A stretch of 64,000 nucleotides of DNA, from contig OZ022341.1 in the NCBI GenBank assembly GCA_963989245.1, positions 59,526,531-59,590,530 on the forward strand, read 5' to 3'. How positions within the stretch are numbered: position 1 is the stretch's first letter; the number at the start of each line of letters is the position of its first letter. This stretch comes from Nansenia antarctica. Its lineage: Eukaryota > Chordata > Actinopteri > Argentiniformes > Microstomatidae. Below the pieces are notes generated by a model that saw only the letters and a program-made list of their open reading frames with translations, was not told the origin of the DNA and ran no database searches. Positions 1 to 13,073 of this stretch are shown one piece after another. Made by a program: the position numbers and the translations under genes.

Positions 1-2811
1 TGACATATATGTCCGCCTCACTCCTGATGCTTCGCAGGCAGGGTCAGAGGTCAGGTCCAAGAGCAGGGTTGTGACTGGCTGACTGGCCAGGCTTTAGGGG
101 CTGAGCTTGCCCAGCTGTCTGACTGTGTGACTGTTTAGGTTGGAGCATTCAAACACTGCTAACACATGAACTAGCTCTTTCTTCAACGGGTCACTGATGC
201 CATGTCACACTTTATGAGGCGTTTGTCTTGTTAAATTTCAGACAGACAAAGAGAGGCAGTTGCACTATGACAATTTGGGATTTTTTTTGTTTGTCCTTAG
301 TTAACTGAACCTCACATTTGCAAATGGATGTTGTATTCTATTCGGAGAACTCCTCATCAAAGCGAAGAGTCTTTTGTAATAACTAGGAGTTCAGTTTGCA
401 TTTCCGCTGAACACTCTTAAATAATGGACGGGGGTTGAGACCGGAGTCTCTCTTCTTTGGAGGGAAATAATGATGAAGCACCACTGAGAGACAAGTCCTT
501 GCCTTGGGATGCTGCTCTGTGGGGTCTGACCTCAATGTATCAATGTGTTCTCTCATTCTAGTCTAATATAGTCTTTCTATCTAGCATTTCATTGTGATAA
601 AGGTTGTTCTCTGTGCTTTTTCGTTTAATTAGTTTTTTTCCAAGGTTAGAGATTCTTTACAAAGCAAAACTGAAGAGGCACAATCTTCTACAACATCTAG
701 GAGTGGAGTGAATAATGTGTGAAGAAGTTTTTCAGCCGCGAACATTAACAACACCCTGTTTACTTCCAAAATGGAAGTCAGTGGACATAACTTCTGATCA
801 AGTGTCATAACCAATGGAAGGGAACATGGTCCACTTTGAGCGTAAAAAAGGGGCTTAGTCTTTATAGAAAGCCATTCACAGGGCAACAATGGCTGGGCTT
901 GGCCCTTCCTCTGTTCTGTAAAGTAGCCGGGCTTGAGGAGGTGAGGGCCTCCGGTGGGGGTCTCTAGGGGTCCTACTGTGTTTGGACACCTGTTTGCATT
1001 TGCAGCTCCCAGCAGTGAGAGTGGGGCTATTGTGGTTGACCACCCACACGGCTCAAGTGTGAAGACTGACTGACTGGGCCTTTGCATTAAGCTCCATCTT
1101 TGTAGGCCATCTGTGTCAGGTCAGTGAAAGTGTGAGATTCTTAATGAGCCCCCTGTTCTGATATTCCAAAGAGCCCTCTCTCTCTGGTAGAAAGATTTAA
1201 GAGGCATAGATAGTGTGGTAGGGACAGAGAGAGACATCTTCGGAAAAAAAACACGAGATGAGATCTGTTGTCGTCTGTGATAACGGAATACTGTCTGCTA
1301 CGGTGGGAGTGGAATAATAGGCAAGACATTTGGGAAAAGGTAATAAAAAAATGTAACAGGATCAATATGATTCTCCATTAAAGAGCCCTGATAATTAGTG
1401 GTGACAGAGAATATATGGAGTGTCTCCTGTTGTATTGACCGTACATGCCGCTCTGACACCCAGTCTCCCAGAGGGAAAAGCCTATCAGAGGCTACACTGA
1501 GTGGCTGAGATGAGGGGTCGGGAAAAGTCAGTTACTCGGCCGTCCCTGGAGATACCTCCCTCCCAGCCTGCCACTCTCAGGCTCGCCGTAGCAACCGCGG
1601 CGGATGTGATATCACTCAACACGTTCCCCCGGTGTTTTTATTTTCGGTGCGTTTTCCTCAGAACGACAGCCTCAGCCATGGGGCCCCTCGGTCCCTGGCA
1701 TCACAGACACTTCCTAGCTCATGTCTTATCGCTCTCCCTGGAGGCCCCGGGGCAGCCATTTAAGAAACACATAAGGCACTTCATATGAGCCTTCCATGAT
1801 GTCAGCACCCCCTCCTCCCAGGCTCCCTCCTCCCACCAATGTTCTCTTTTGACTGAACGGTCTGTTCTTCTTAATATCTTTGGACCCTCCTCCTCCTTCT
1901 CTGCGTTAAAAGTAGGGCCTTTGATAAAGTTTCTTTAAGCAGTCCACGTAAAGCTAAGATAGCTCAGATTAAACAAGAAATGTTCATTGTTCACTCACAA
2001 AAATACCTCTTTTTTTTTTACACCGTTCTAAAAAATAAAATAAAAACATACCTAAGGATTACCTAACACTAGTTCCAGTTACAATAAAACACCTTGTCTG
2101 TTTGGATGTAGCAGAGAGCCTGTTCTGTTCACCAGGGAGGCAGGTGTTGTCTGCCTCCTCTAACAACCTGCAACAAAAAACCTGCCTATTCTCCCAGGGC
2201 TTCCTGTGTAAGGCAGCATAATCTCCAGGCATCTATCAGCTCACGTCCACCGCTGATATACTGTCAGCGTCAGGTAGATTCAGCTCTAAATCTACTGTAT
2301 GGGCTGTCAGGGGGAAGACGAGGCTGAAAATGAGCGATATGCAAGTGTTGGCCAGGAATAGTGGAGCGACCTCTTCATAAGACTGACAAAATGTCACCCC
2401 CGAGCTCATGTACCATACATACCGTGTGTATTACCACTCCAGTAGAAACACCTCTCTGTCACGCACCATCTCCAGAGTTAACCATTATGAAATCATACAG
2501 TATGATGCTTATGGTTTTAATGTGTACAAATACAGTTAAATTCGCCATCGATGTACTGTATAAAGCTGCTGAGGCTATGGAACAATAAGATGCCAATATT
2601 CCATGACAGGAAAACCTTTCACATTAATCCACTTGTGATTATGTGTCATCTTTTCTGAAACGACTGCAATTCTACACCAATTAGGTCACTTCAGTTCTGA
2701 AAAATGAATAGCTGACCATTACAGTATTTTGGACAGATTGCTTAATTGACAGGAAAACAAAACCTGGGAAATACACTGCAATTATCCTACAATAACCACA
2801 GGCTCATGTGT
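1..2811. other. Intergenic, no gene recognised
   Basis: Only short open frames are present, with no recognisable protein family and no supported exon chain. The DNA is of mixed composition with no long tandem repeat. It lies beyond the last resolved exon of dcdc2c, so an unrecognised 3' UTR or terminal exon cannot be excluded. Confidence 0.6.
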
Positions 2812-2822
2812 GCACACGCGCA

Positions 2823-2881
<59 letters not shown>
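2812..2881. repeat. (CA)n microsatellite
   Basis: Near-perfect CA dinucleotide array, with a few CG steps at its left end. Confidence 0.95.
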
Positions 2882-2885
<4 letters not shown>

Positions 2886-4498
2886 AGAGTGTGTGACTAC
2901 AAAAATCTAACAGAAGAGAAGCTGTTACTTTTTCTCAGTAGGGAGGTAATTAGTTTTAAAATATGGCCTATAGCTTGAATGACATAATAAAAGAATAATC
3001 AAACCTATGACAACGTTTAGAGAAGACTGTTATAGCTGCTTATGGCACCAAGTGTAAACAGTTTGTCAGACAGGCATGCTTAGGCAGACAAGCTGCTGTA
3101 CAGCTTCAATTATATTTTTAATGAGCAGATATACAATTAGAGTGTTCCCTACCAGCCATTTTCATGTCCCCTCTTAAAAAATACACCTAATTATAAAATG
3201 AGTGTCACTACTAGAGCACTTGGCTAAGCTTTTGAACAGAATAGCCTGGTTAATGGAAGATGGGTTCGCTGTGCTCTGAACAACCGAACACCACAATACA
3301 GGCATGGATCCAATTCTCCAATAAGCACATCAATACCTTTTCACACTTGCTTTTCTGGTGCAGTTCTACAAATAGAGCTAGTACCAACCAACACAAATCT
3401 ACCGAGCAAGAATTCCTTTGACAAAACACGTCTGCCTCAGACATTAACAACCTTAATTTGCTGCATCATTAGGCCTCATGGTTTTTAATATCTATAGATG
3501 TGTGTTAAATATCGTTAGGGTTAGGAGTTGATGCAGTGTTCACTTTTAATCAGCAAGGTGATTCGTCCCCAGAGAAGGTGGTGGGGCCCCTCTACATCTA
3601 CAGTTCCACACAGTTCCCAGGCTGTTGATTTAGGCATTAGGAGAAATAACAAAACCATTTATCTGAATACTGCAGAGAGAACTCATCACCTGCAGCGATT
3701 GAGAGAGCCTCCAGGGCAAGTAAGGTCTGGTATGATGTAATCACACGCACTCCGATTCATCGAGGGTGTGTCTGAGACTACACAATAATAACAACAACAA
3801 CAACAACAACAAAACTGATAAAGATGATATAGAGTGTCGGCGAAGATGTGGCTGAGAGAGGGACATGTTTATTGGGCATCAGTCACCTAGGTGATATTAC
3901 ACTACGGACGGGCGCCTGTCTTCTGCTTTGTCTACTGCTGGGACGGTGGGCGGTTTCTTTTGATTCTAGAGAACAGAGAGAAAGCAACAAAGAACAGATG
4001 CATTATGAGACAGGGCATTAGGAAAGTGACATGGAAAAGATGCGACACACTCTACCTGTATGCTACATGGGGATTGGGTCGATATAGCGGGATTCTAAGG
4101 ATGAGGGTGGGTGTGCGTGGGTAGGTGGGTGAGGCGTGTGTGTGTGTGGGGGGGGGGGGGGGGGGGGATGGGGGGGTATAATGTCAGATTAAGTTAGAGT
4201 GTGGGCGGGCGGTCTGAGATGCACAGTGATAAATTATATATTAAGTTAATCTCAGCATGTCTCATGGTCCTTGATGGTAGCCTAGAGGAAAATAGGCAGC
4301 ATAAACTCTGGCTGGGCACAGATACGCCTGGCAATGTGCAAGGTTTTATTCCCTTTCTCTTTGGCATTCTATCAGAATATTTAATTAAAAAAAAAGAGAA
4401 CGCACACCGCAGAAAACTTAGGGCGAGGTGCTGGCGACGGAGCAGAATACTATAGAATGAAGTAGAAGCCGCACACTCTAGTTCCAGATGCAAAAGTT
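2882..4498. other. Intergenic, no gene; short simple repeats
   Basis: No exon is supported. It contains a short AAC triplet run near 3,787-3,812 and an uninterrupted run of 20 G at 4,148-4,167, followed by a further G-rich stretch. Confidence 0.6.
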
Positions 4499-4585
4499 GA
4501 TTTTAATTGACAACGGTTTCGGCCGTAGCCTTTAGCCTGTAAGACTTGACAAAGGCTACGGCCGAAACCGTTGTCAATTAAAATC
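4499..4585. repeat. Perfect 35-bp inverted repeat with 17-nt loop
   Basis: The arm at 4,499-4,533 is the exact reverse complement of 4,551-4,585, separated by 17 nt. Each arm contains GACAACGGTTTCGGCCGTAG or its complement. Such fold-back ends are common in non-autonomous transposons and at inverted duplications. No element class is assigned. Confidence 0.9.
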
Positions 4586-5300
4586 TACTTTCTATCTGAA
4601 TATGACACTCAAAGTTGCTCTGCCACTTACATCACACCAGCACTAGGATCTAATGGTTTTAGATGTGCTAGATGTGCAAACTCTGCAAGAACCAGTTATT
4701 GTTTACCTAACCACCAGTCCAGCCACACCTCACATTCTCCGGGGAGATCTGTAGGTGTGTAGGCACCGCAGGGACACACTGTAGCCCCTTTTTTTCTAGA
4801 ACTTCTAAGAGCATCTTTGCCTCTAACAACTAATGGGACTTACTGTATAGGAATGTGACAAAACGTCTAAAGCAGTTTCGGTGTAACTGATCAAATCATG
4901 CAGTCCCCAGTGACATTTCATGCTTGAGGATGGCAATCAAGATGCAAATCTAGTTGAAGAGCATATTGGGTAATATCCCTGGGTTTCTCAGAGAAAAAAA
5001 AAAGAAGCTGGATATGTCCCGTCTTACTTCGGTAGCTATTCGCGTACTACAATCAAACCTCAACTAATACAAAACATGGAGAAAGAGAGAGAGAGAGGCA
5101 GAGAGAGATGCCCTTTTCATCACTGTCACACACGCACGCTGGTGATTTACATTCGCAGTGAAATTCCAATGAGTGTGAAGGGCATCATCAAGCAGTCACT
5201 CCTGGCAGTGTGTGTGATATACTGTACATCAGAGTGCTAGCGCAGAGCGGCGTAACCATGTCACATACAGCCACAGCAATATGGGCATGTATATGTATAT
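4586..5300. other. Intergenic, no gene recognised
   Basis: No supported exon. There is a short GA-rich patch near 5,080-5,110. Confidence 0.55.
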
Positions 5301-5332
5301 GTGTGCATGTGTGTGTGTGTGTGTACAGTATA

Positions 5333-5370
<38 letters not shown>

Positions 5371-5397
5371 TGTGTGTGTGTGTGTGTGAGAGAGCAT
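5301..5397. repeat. (GT)n microsatellite
   Basis: Interrupted GT dinucleotide array. The cysteine/valine-rich and histidine/threonine-rich open frames here are artefacts of the array. Confidence 0.95.
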
Positions 5398-5550
5398 GTG
5401 TACGCGTGTGAGTTACGACATGCCTTGATGACTGAACACACCTTTTTCCCTTCAATCAATCACAGTGCTTTATTACTGATATCAGCATGCTGCCAGTGTC
5501 ACTGTAAATCGCTGGGTCGTTGCTCACGCAGCCAATAGCTTTTGAAGGAG

Positions 5551-5752
5551 AGGAGTCCCTCTAACCACCTAGCCCTGGGCTAGCAGGGAGGAACCAGAGG
5601 AGTCCCTCTAACCACCTAGCCCTGGGCTAGCAGGGAGGAACCAGAGGAGAGGAGTCCCTCTAACCACCTAGCCCTGGGCTAGCAGGGAGGAACCAGAGGA
5701 GAGGAGTCCCTCTAACCACCTAGCCCTGGGCTAGCAGGGAGGAACCAGGAGG
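5551..5752. repeat. Minisatellite, 4 copies, period 47-52 bp, each with a small palindrome
   Basis: The unit begins AGGAGTCCCTCTAACCACCT and recurs at about 5,551, 5,598, 5,650 and 5,702. The first spacing is 47 bp and the next two are 52 bp. Each unit contains the palindrome CTAGCCCTGGGCTAG. Copies are almost identical, so the expansion is recent. Confidence 0.95.
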
Positions 5753-7240
5753 AGTACCGTACAAATGTCACTGAGTGTAAAAAAGATGCCATCACCTACT
5801 ACAGGCTTTTGGTATACAGTGATGTTATACGGCATGGCACCTTGTTCGTGTGTGAGTGTGTGTGTGTGTGTGTGCGTGTGTGTGAATATTGACTATGCAG
5901 TGCTTGATGAAGAGCAGGGTAATTCTCTGATCCATTCTCCAGCGTGGGGCCCAGAGGGAAAGCTCCAGCAGCACAGGGCTCAGGGCTGCTGCCCAGTGAC
6001 AGTGCTGCCTGAGGTTGATTAAAGTTGACCTTGGGCGTGGGGAGAGTCTGGAAAGCAGCTAACCTGAACTGGCGTGGATAGGCACCAGAAAACACCACGA
6101 GACGGATGAGAAGTAATTGCGGTGGAAAAGACTGAAGGAAATCAATGTGGGGGAATCAATGACTATTTGATTTTTTTATCGCTAATTTCTGAAGAAGAGG
6201 GGGACAATTGATCAGGCATCCCCTTTTCGTATTGGCATATTTCACATTATTAATTGAGAAGAAATGCTCAGCTGACTGATGGATAAATCAGCCGATATCG
6301 TTAAATCTAAATAAATGATTGTGATGAGAAAATAGGGGCTTTTGTTAACCTTGGTCTTGTAGTAAATTCCCTTCATGTGGAAGATAGAGGGGAATAAACA
6401 GCAGAAAGGTTGATGTCTTTCCTGCCTGACAATTTTGCATCTTCGGAAAATGTATTTCAATCTATGTTCTTAATTACCATCAGAAATGTTTGCCTGAGGT
6501 AGACGCAATCTTGAGGCAAATCACAACAACTAACCCTAACCCTACTCTACAGTATGTTTAGTAGAGTTACGACACTTCAATTGAATACCTGATGAGGTTT
6601 GAATATCACTCATCTCATCTTTGAAAAAGTCAACTTGCTATGGTCTTCAACACTCTATTTGCATGTGCAAACATTTGTTAAAAAAACTATCGAATGGGAG
6701 TTTTGAATACTCTGTCTAGCGTTTCCATGATATAATATGCAATTCAGACTTTTACAAAAACTCTGATAGAATAAACTGTTTTCTCAAAACCATTAGAATA
6801 ATTACAGTTTTCTCAAAACCATTGTTAAATTCAAGCTACAATCAAAATCATGCTGCAGAGTATTCTGAGTTGTAAGGTATTTTTGCTCTGAACAGCACTA
6901 ATATAACTGAATCAAATTGGGCCCTATGTCTCCTCACTGGCACACTTACTGTGCACATTCCCTTCTGTTCTCTTCAAGCGCAGTACCCGACACCATCAGC
7001 CATTCTGTGTGTCCCTCAATACATTTGAGTGTTCTGATTTATCTTTTTTTCTGGGTTTGTCACACTTTGAAGTGTTGGAGAGGATGAGAACATACATCAA
7101 GATGCATTAAATCTGATCCGAACCTCACTGTCTGTCCCTATCCCAGCATTCTAATAAAGAATATACAAGGGCAAGTATGTGTTGTATGTATTGAGGGTGA
7201 CCTGGGGTGGGAGGTGCTACTCATTGAAGTATCCACCTAC
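5753..7240. other. Region downstream of dcdc2c, no exon firmly supported
   Basis: The terminal exon of dcdc2c should lie here or further left, but none was identified with certainty. A short GT array sits near 5,855-5,885. The AT-rich stretch 6,130-6,470 has low simple-repeat content and could be regulatory, but nothing in the sequence proves it. Confidence 0.4.
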
Positions 7241-7517
7241 CTGCGGCTCAGTGTTAGCAGGTGTCTGCAGGGGCTCTATGTCCAGGGTGTGAGTGCGGGT
7301 GACCCGACCCGATTCTGTGGGCCCGGCTCTGGGTGTAGGCTGTTCAGGACACACACTGCTCGAGACCTAAGGGAGGCAGTCAAGACATTTCATTTCAGTC
7401 TTTAGATGGGTTTTAGGACAGCGTAGTAAAATAACACCATAGAAGTGATTTAAAGGTGCAGCATGTAGTTTTGCGTGTTCCTGCCCCCATTGGCCACACT
7501 GAAGATATGAAAATGTG

Positions 7518-7563
<46 letters not shown>

Positions 7564-10500
7564 GTTATTAATATTATACGTAAAGGCCATTGTCTGACTA
7601 CGACACCAGATTTTAGAAAGCGCTTTGTTTGGACCAATACAGCATTCTTCACTGAGCATCTCATTCCTCGATGGCTACCGATTTATCAGGGTCATTTCTA
7701 CATTTCAAAATACAGATAATGGACCTTTAAATAGATGGTACAGGTCTTACTTATGCAACGAGAGACGGAAGGCTAGTGAGTCAGTGTATAGGTAGACCTG
7801 CTGAGTAAACCAACAAAGCATTATTTTTCCCACTGGAAAAAAAGCTATGCTTGGCATTTAGTCGATGGCAACTAATAAATCTGTCCAGTCTAGCAGCGCG
7901 TGTGAGGCCACTGCACCGCATGGCTCTCCCTGGGGGAGGGAGGTGGACAATACACTGACCTTCTTGGAGCGGGCTGACGTAGGTACTGTAGAGCAGGAGG
8001 TCTGACCCTCACTGTCTGGACGAGCAGCAGCCACATCACACTGCTCCTCGTCTACGACCTTCGCCTCCACCTGCCAGACAGCAGCAACACAAACCTCCGT
8101 TATGTAACTCACATGAAACATTCTCCGAAGAATGACCACACATTGGCTTAAACTGTATGACAATGACCCACATTATGAAACTCACAACAGATTAATCTCT
8201 GTTGTGTTGTACAAAGGGTTGTAGAATCCTGTGTGAGAACAGGATCCATGTCTCCCTGCTCTCTATTCTCACCTGAAATGTGAAAGTGACTAATCTCATG
8301 TATCTCTCATTTCCCATGACTAGATTTACTCTAGTTCTGTTTATTGTCATCTCCCCGAGGGGCCATGTTACCTGGTCGATTGGCAGGTCCACTTTCATTT
8401 GCCCGTCCTCTTGTACCTCAGTGGCCCCTCTGGTATCCCTCCTCCTGGCTTTGGCTTTGAACACACTGTCCTCTGAGGAAAGCCATTAATCATTATTACT
8501 GCTCCTACTGACACTCAGTCAGTCAGTCCGTTAGTCAGTCAGTCACCTGGCCCCTCTGTGGTCAGCTCAGCGGTCAGATCTGCCGCCCCCTTATTTCTCC
8601 TTTCACTGTGACCTAATCAATGAGGCCGTCAGTCAGGGTTAACATCCTATCCTCTTACACTGTCAGGCCATGTTATCAAACCTGAAAGGTACCGGTGTGC
8701 GACATGACCAGGCCTTCCTGTGTTTACACCTGTACTGTTACTGTAGCTAAACTGTAAGATATGATACAGTGATACAAGTTATTATACATTGCTGTTGGGT
8801 TCCATCGATACCAGGTCTATTAGTAGTACTACATCATATGGTAATTTTATGTTGATACTCATGTAAAAACAATAAAAAGAACAGCAATAAAATGAATAAG
8901 TATCGCCTCTCAGTCCAATATGCAGTCAATAGCCAAAAGAGCCATTATCAAAAAACAATCTCCTGTCTGATGGAGTTGTGACGGAATTAATGATTGATAG
9001 CTGTCCTGACTTCCCCTACACTTGGAAGAGAAAGCCATCTTCGGATGAGAAGATTCCCTGCTAGCTGTGAATTAATTTATGATCCTATCTGAGGCTGAGC
9101 TCGGTAAAATATTCCCCTCATGCTCCCTCCTTGGTGCTGTTCGCGCCTTACTATGATTTAACGGGGGAGGCTCTCGAGTGTATTCACACTAGGCCCCTAC
9201 ACGTATACACACGTCTGCACACTCGAACACACACACACTAAAAAGAGATCGAGGTGTATTAAGGAGGGGGGAAGAGACACACATCTGTAGAGTGATAGCA
9301 TTGGGGGTACATACCGCCTGACGAGAGGAGGAGCGGGGTGTTGTAGACCTGCTTCTGTTGTCTGGTTCTGCCAGACTGGGCATAGAACAGAGAGTCTGCG
9401 TTGAGACTGTGATCTGCAAACTACAACACATGAAACAAAGCAACTGTGGGTTTGTGAACACACATCTTTATGCATGAGGACGTTGTTCCTACCTACCTAC
9501 CTTCATTGGGATTCAAGCAAAGTTGCTGTAACCTGGGGCCAAATACATGACAAAACCTCACATTTTTCTTATGGTTTATTGTTGACTCCAAATGTTGATT
9601 TGAGGATCAACGTAGGGTGGACACACTTATGTGTACTTGACAGAAACATCAAACCACCTTGATTACTGGGGAAATATAATCTACAGTACAGTATATTGAA
9701 CATAAACTAGTTTACTCGGCTTAGGTACCGGTATATATCTGCAAGAAAAACTGTTAGACTACTGTATATCACACAGAAAGAAAGAGAGAGAGACCGGTAC
9801 ACTAACTGATTATGGGAAATTACATTAATATTATAAGCTGTATGGGACTGAGGTTTAAATAAACATGAATTAAATTCATACACAGTTGTTATGAAATGAG
9901 GCTGCCAATGTGTGTGTTTATTAATGACTCTCTCTTGTTCTTTCCTTATTTTTTTCTCCGAACACTGCTCTAAGTTGTTCAGACGCTGATAAGCTTAGCA
10001 GCTCCCTGGTGACTGTGCTGGCATTGAATGAGTCTGGTTCCAATACATCTCATGCACAGCCAATCAATCACTGGCAAGCACTGCAAACTAATCATTTATT
10101 GATAGAACGGAGCAGCCATGAATTCCTAATAGCATTCGTCTTATTTAACAGTCCAGATCAAACACTGAAAATCCAAACACGCTTGGAGGGGGGAAAAAAA
10201 TGTTCCTGGGAATATCTTTCTTTTTGGCAGGCAACAGCCAGTTATTGATGGAAAGCGCTAAGAAAAGAGAGAGGGGGCTGAAGAAGGAAGGGTATAGAGA
10301 GTGGGAGGGGTAGGAGGGTAACAAATCTGAATTTCACATGCGTTACATATCAACACCCGGCATCAGGGGGTGAAATATTCCTCTCTTTTTGGAGAATGGT
10401 GCAAAAAAAAATCTAATGTTTTATTTTTTTTTCCCCATCATGATGCTTTTAGCTGCCTCTCCTAGGGCTGGGAGGGGGGGGGCTTAGGGGGAGTGAACTG

Positions 10501-12978
10501 ATCTCTCTTTGTGTGTCTTTCTGAAGCCTACACTGCAGGCGTTTGTTAGCGCGCTAACTCTGCGTCTGGGGACCTGGAGGATGTTTATTACCCAGACTCC
10601 TTATAAAACACAGGCGGAGGCTAAGTTCACTGATCAGCCTTTGAATTCCCAGTGTCCTTGGTGGGAAGCAGACATCAGGAATTCAGACCACGGGCTGGTA
10701 TTGACAAGAGGCCTGGACTGCAGTCGGAGCAAAGTTCAAACAATTTGCTCAATGCCACTGACCCTCATAAGGAGAATTTGTTCATCTCTGTTCATTACAC
10801 CTGCTCACTTTCTGAAAGGAGGGCTGGAAACTCTGTTCAATATTTAGTGGTCTTTGTTTCAAACAAGCATCCCTGTGGCAATAACATGCTATGCCTGACC
10901 TTGATGAAGGCCTGTGTGAACTTTATGGGTTGATGAAATCTGCCAGATGCCATGAACTGTCTGACAACAGCTTGGTAACAGAAGCTAAAAGCAAACTGCA
11001 AATACAATCTCGATGCACAGAAAGTGGAAATTGCACAAGAGACTGGGAAATTCATATTGTGGGAAAACGGTGGAAATGGTGAAAAGAATGGGTAGCTCAT
11101 TTCTAGTGCATAGCTCAATGACTAAAAGAGCATTGCAGTGAAGATGAGACACACAGTATCTGTGTCACTCTCCCATTGCAAATAGTGTAATGCAATGGGG
11201 ATGTTATCAGGGTTCAGGTGGCTAAATGGGTGCCACAACATAACAAGGCTGGAGAGAGGACAGAGAGTTCATTATTCATTGTACCAGAGGTGTGTGCGTG
11301 TCGTGTGCGTCTATGTGTGTGTGTACATTTAACATTTCTTGGCATTTAGCAAATTCCTTTATCCAAAGCGACTTACAACTAATTAATTTGTCTAAGTAAG
11401 TGAATCATCTATCCTCAGTTATCATTAGAAAAAGTAATCTATGCTAGGACAAGAGGCTATTGGCAGTCACAGTGCTAGAAGAAGGAAGAGATCATTTTTT
11501 ATTATTATTATTTGTGTGTGTATGTGTGCGTGCGTGCGTGCGTTTGCGTGCATGCGTGTGTGTGTGTGTGTGTGTGCGCGTGCATACTCACAAAACATCT
11601 CACCATGCCAAGCATCTCACCTCAAAAGCATATTCAGCTTCATTATAACCTACTCAGCGGGACACATCTGATACTGACGAAAAATTGTATCAAATAAAAA
11701 ATGTATCAAATAAAAATGTCAAACAAAAAGTCAAACAATGAATGATAAGCTAAGAGAATTCTGCACTTAACTCTACCGCCATACAACCATCGAACACTGA
11801 ACATTAGAGTGATGGACTGGGCTGATGACCCTGCCATGGGCTCTTCCAGTAACAGCTTCATAAAAGGCTCCCACACAGCAGTGGAATGGGTATTACATCT
11901 ACAGATATGGCCACCAAGACCTAGACAGCCCTTCAAGCGTGATATACTGTACAGACCAGAGGCTATTGCAGAGGCAGAGAAGATGTAGATGTAGCGTTGG
12001 ATAAAAAGTGCATTGGGAGGAACAGTCATGCCGAAAGAGGACCATGCATGCTCAAGTAGCAGTGATTTGGTAGTCTACCTCAAGTGTTGATGAGCAAATA
12101 GCTGGGTCACTGTCGCCCCCCTCTGGTACATACTGAGAAGACAGCTGCAACTGAAGCATTGCAGCGTTCTTTCCAAAGAACACACTAGCTACCTGTAAAG
12201 AACTACATGGTTTCGGAAAAAAGGTTGTAAAGAAAGAAAAATGGTAAAGTGCTATTGGGTTTATGGGTCTATCATGTTTTAGTTTATTTCAGTGAGGACA
12301 GAGCTGCATTTCACACTTATATTCTTACTCTACATTAATACTTAATAATCAGTTTCTATACGCAATATTCAACCCATCTAAATAGATTGCATGTGAATAC
12401 TGTCATATATTATATTTGAGAGTGTGTAGGTTGGTGTTAGCATACAAAAAAGATAAAAGATAGATAAAAAGGTAAAAGAATGCTTGTTCGTGATAAAGAG
12501 ATATTACATGAGATTTGTTCATGTCAGCTTTGAACAAAAGCTGTATGGCATGAGACAGACATCATTAACAGAGCAAGAGAGTGATGGAAGATACCAGCAC
12601 TATTAAATGCATGTATAATTGAGATTGAATCCCATAATCGCTTCATCTATGATTGTGCTGTATACAACTGCTGATATGGCTTTCTAAAATGATCCACCAT
12701 TTGCAGTTTAAATTACTTCACAATGCAAATGAGTTAACGAAGCATGATCAAGTCGTTGGGAGAGCACCGGGAAGAAAAGCAGCTCCCTCCTGCAGATGAG
12801 TTATTGTTGAGCACTAAGCTGTAATTTTTCATGGTAATAAAGACACATCAGATTTTTCACATTGACCTTTTCTAAAACCAAAGAGCTGAGTCTGCAATTC
12901 ACTCCCCCTCACTCAGTTAAGCCCTATATGTGAGACACTTATCTTCATCCTCACTGGGGGTGTCTTGGAATAGTGACA

Positions 12979-13073
<95 letters not shown>

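Noticed and set aside
5799..6098. Possible terminal exon of dcdc2c on the minus strand
   Set aside because: Acceptor and phase are possible, but the frame runs through a microsatellite and shows no convincing similarity to DCDC2 C termini.
11706..12029. 107-codon minus-strand frame inside a dcdc2c intron
   Set aside because: The dcdc2c phases already join without it, and no protein family is recognisable.
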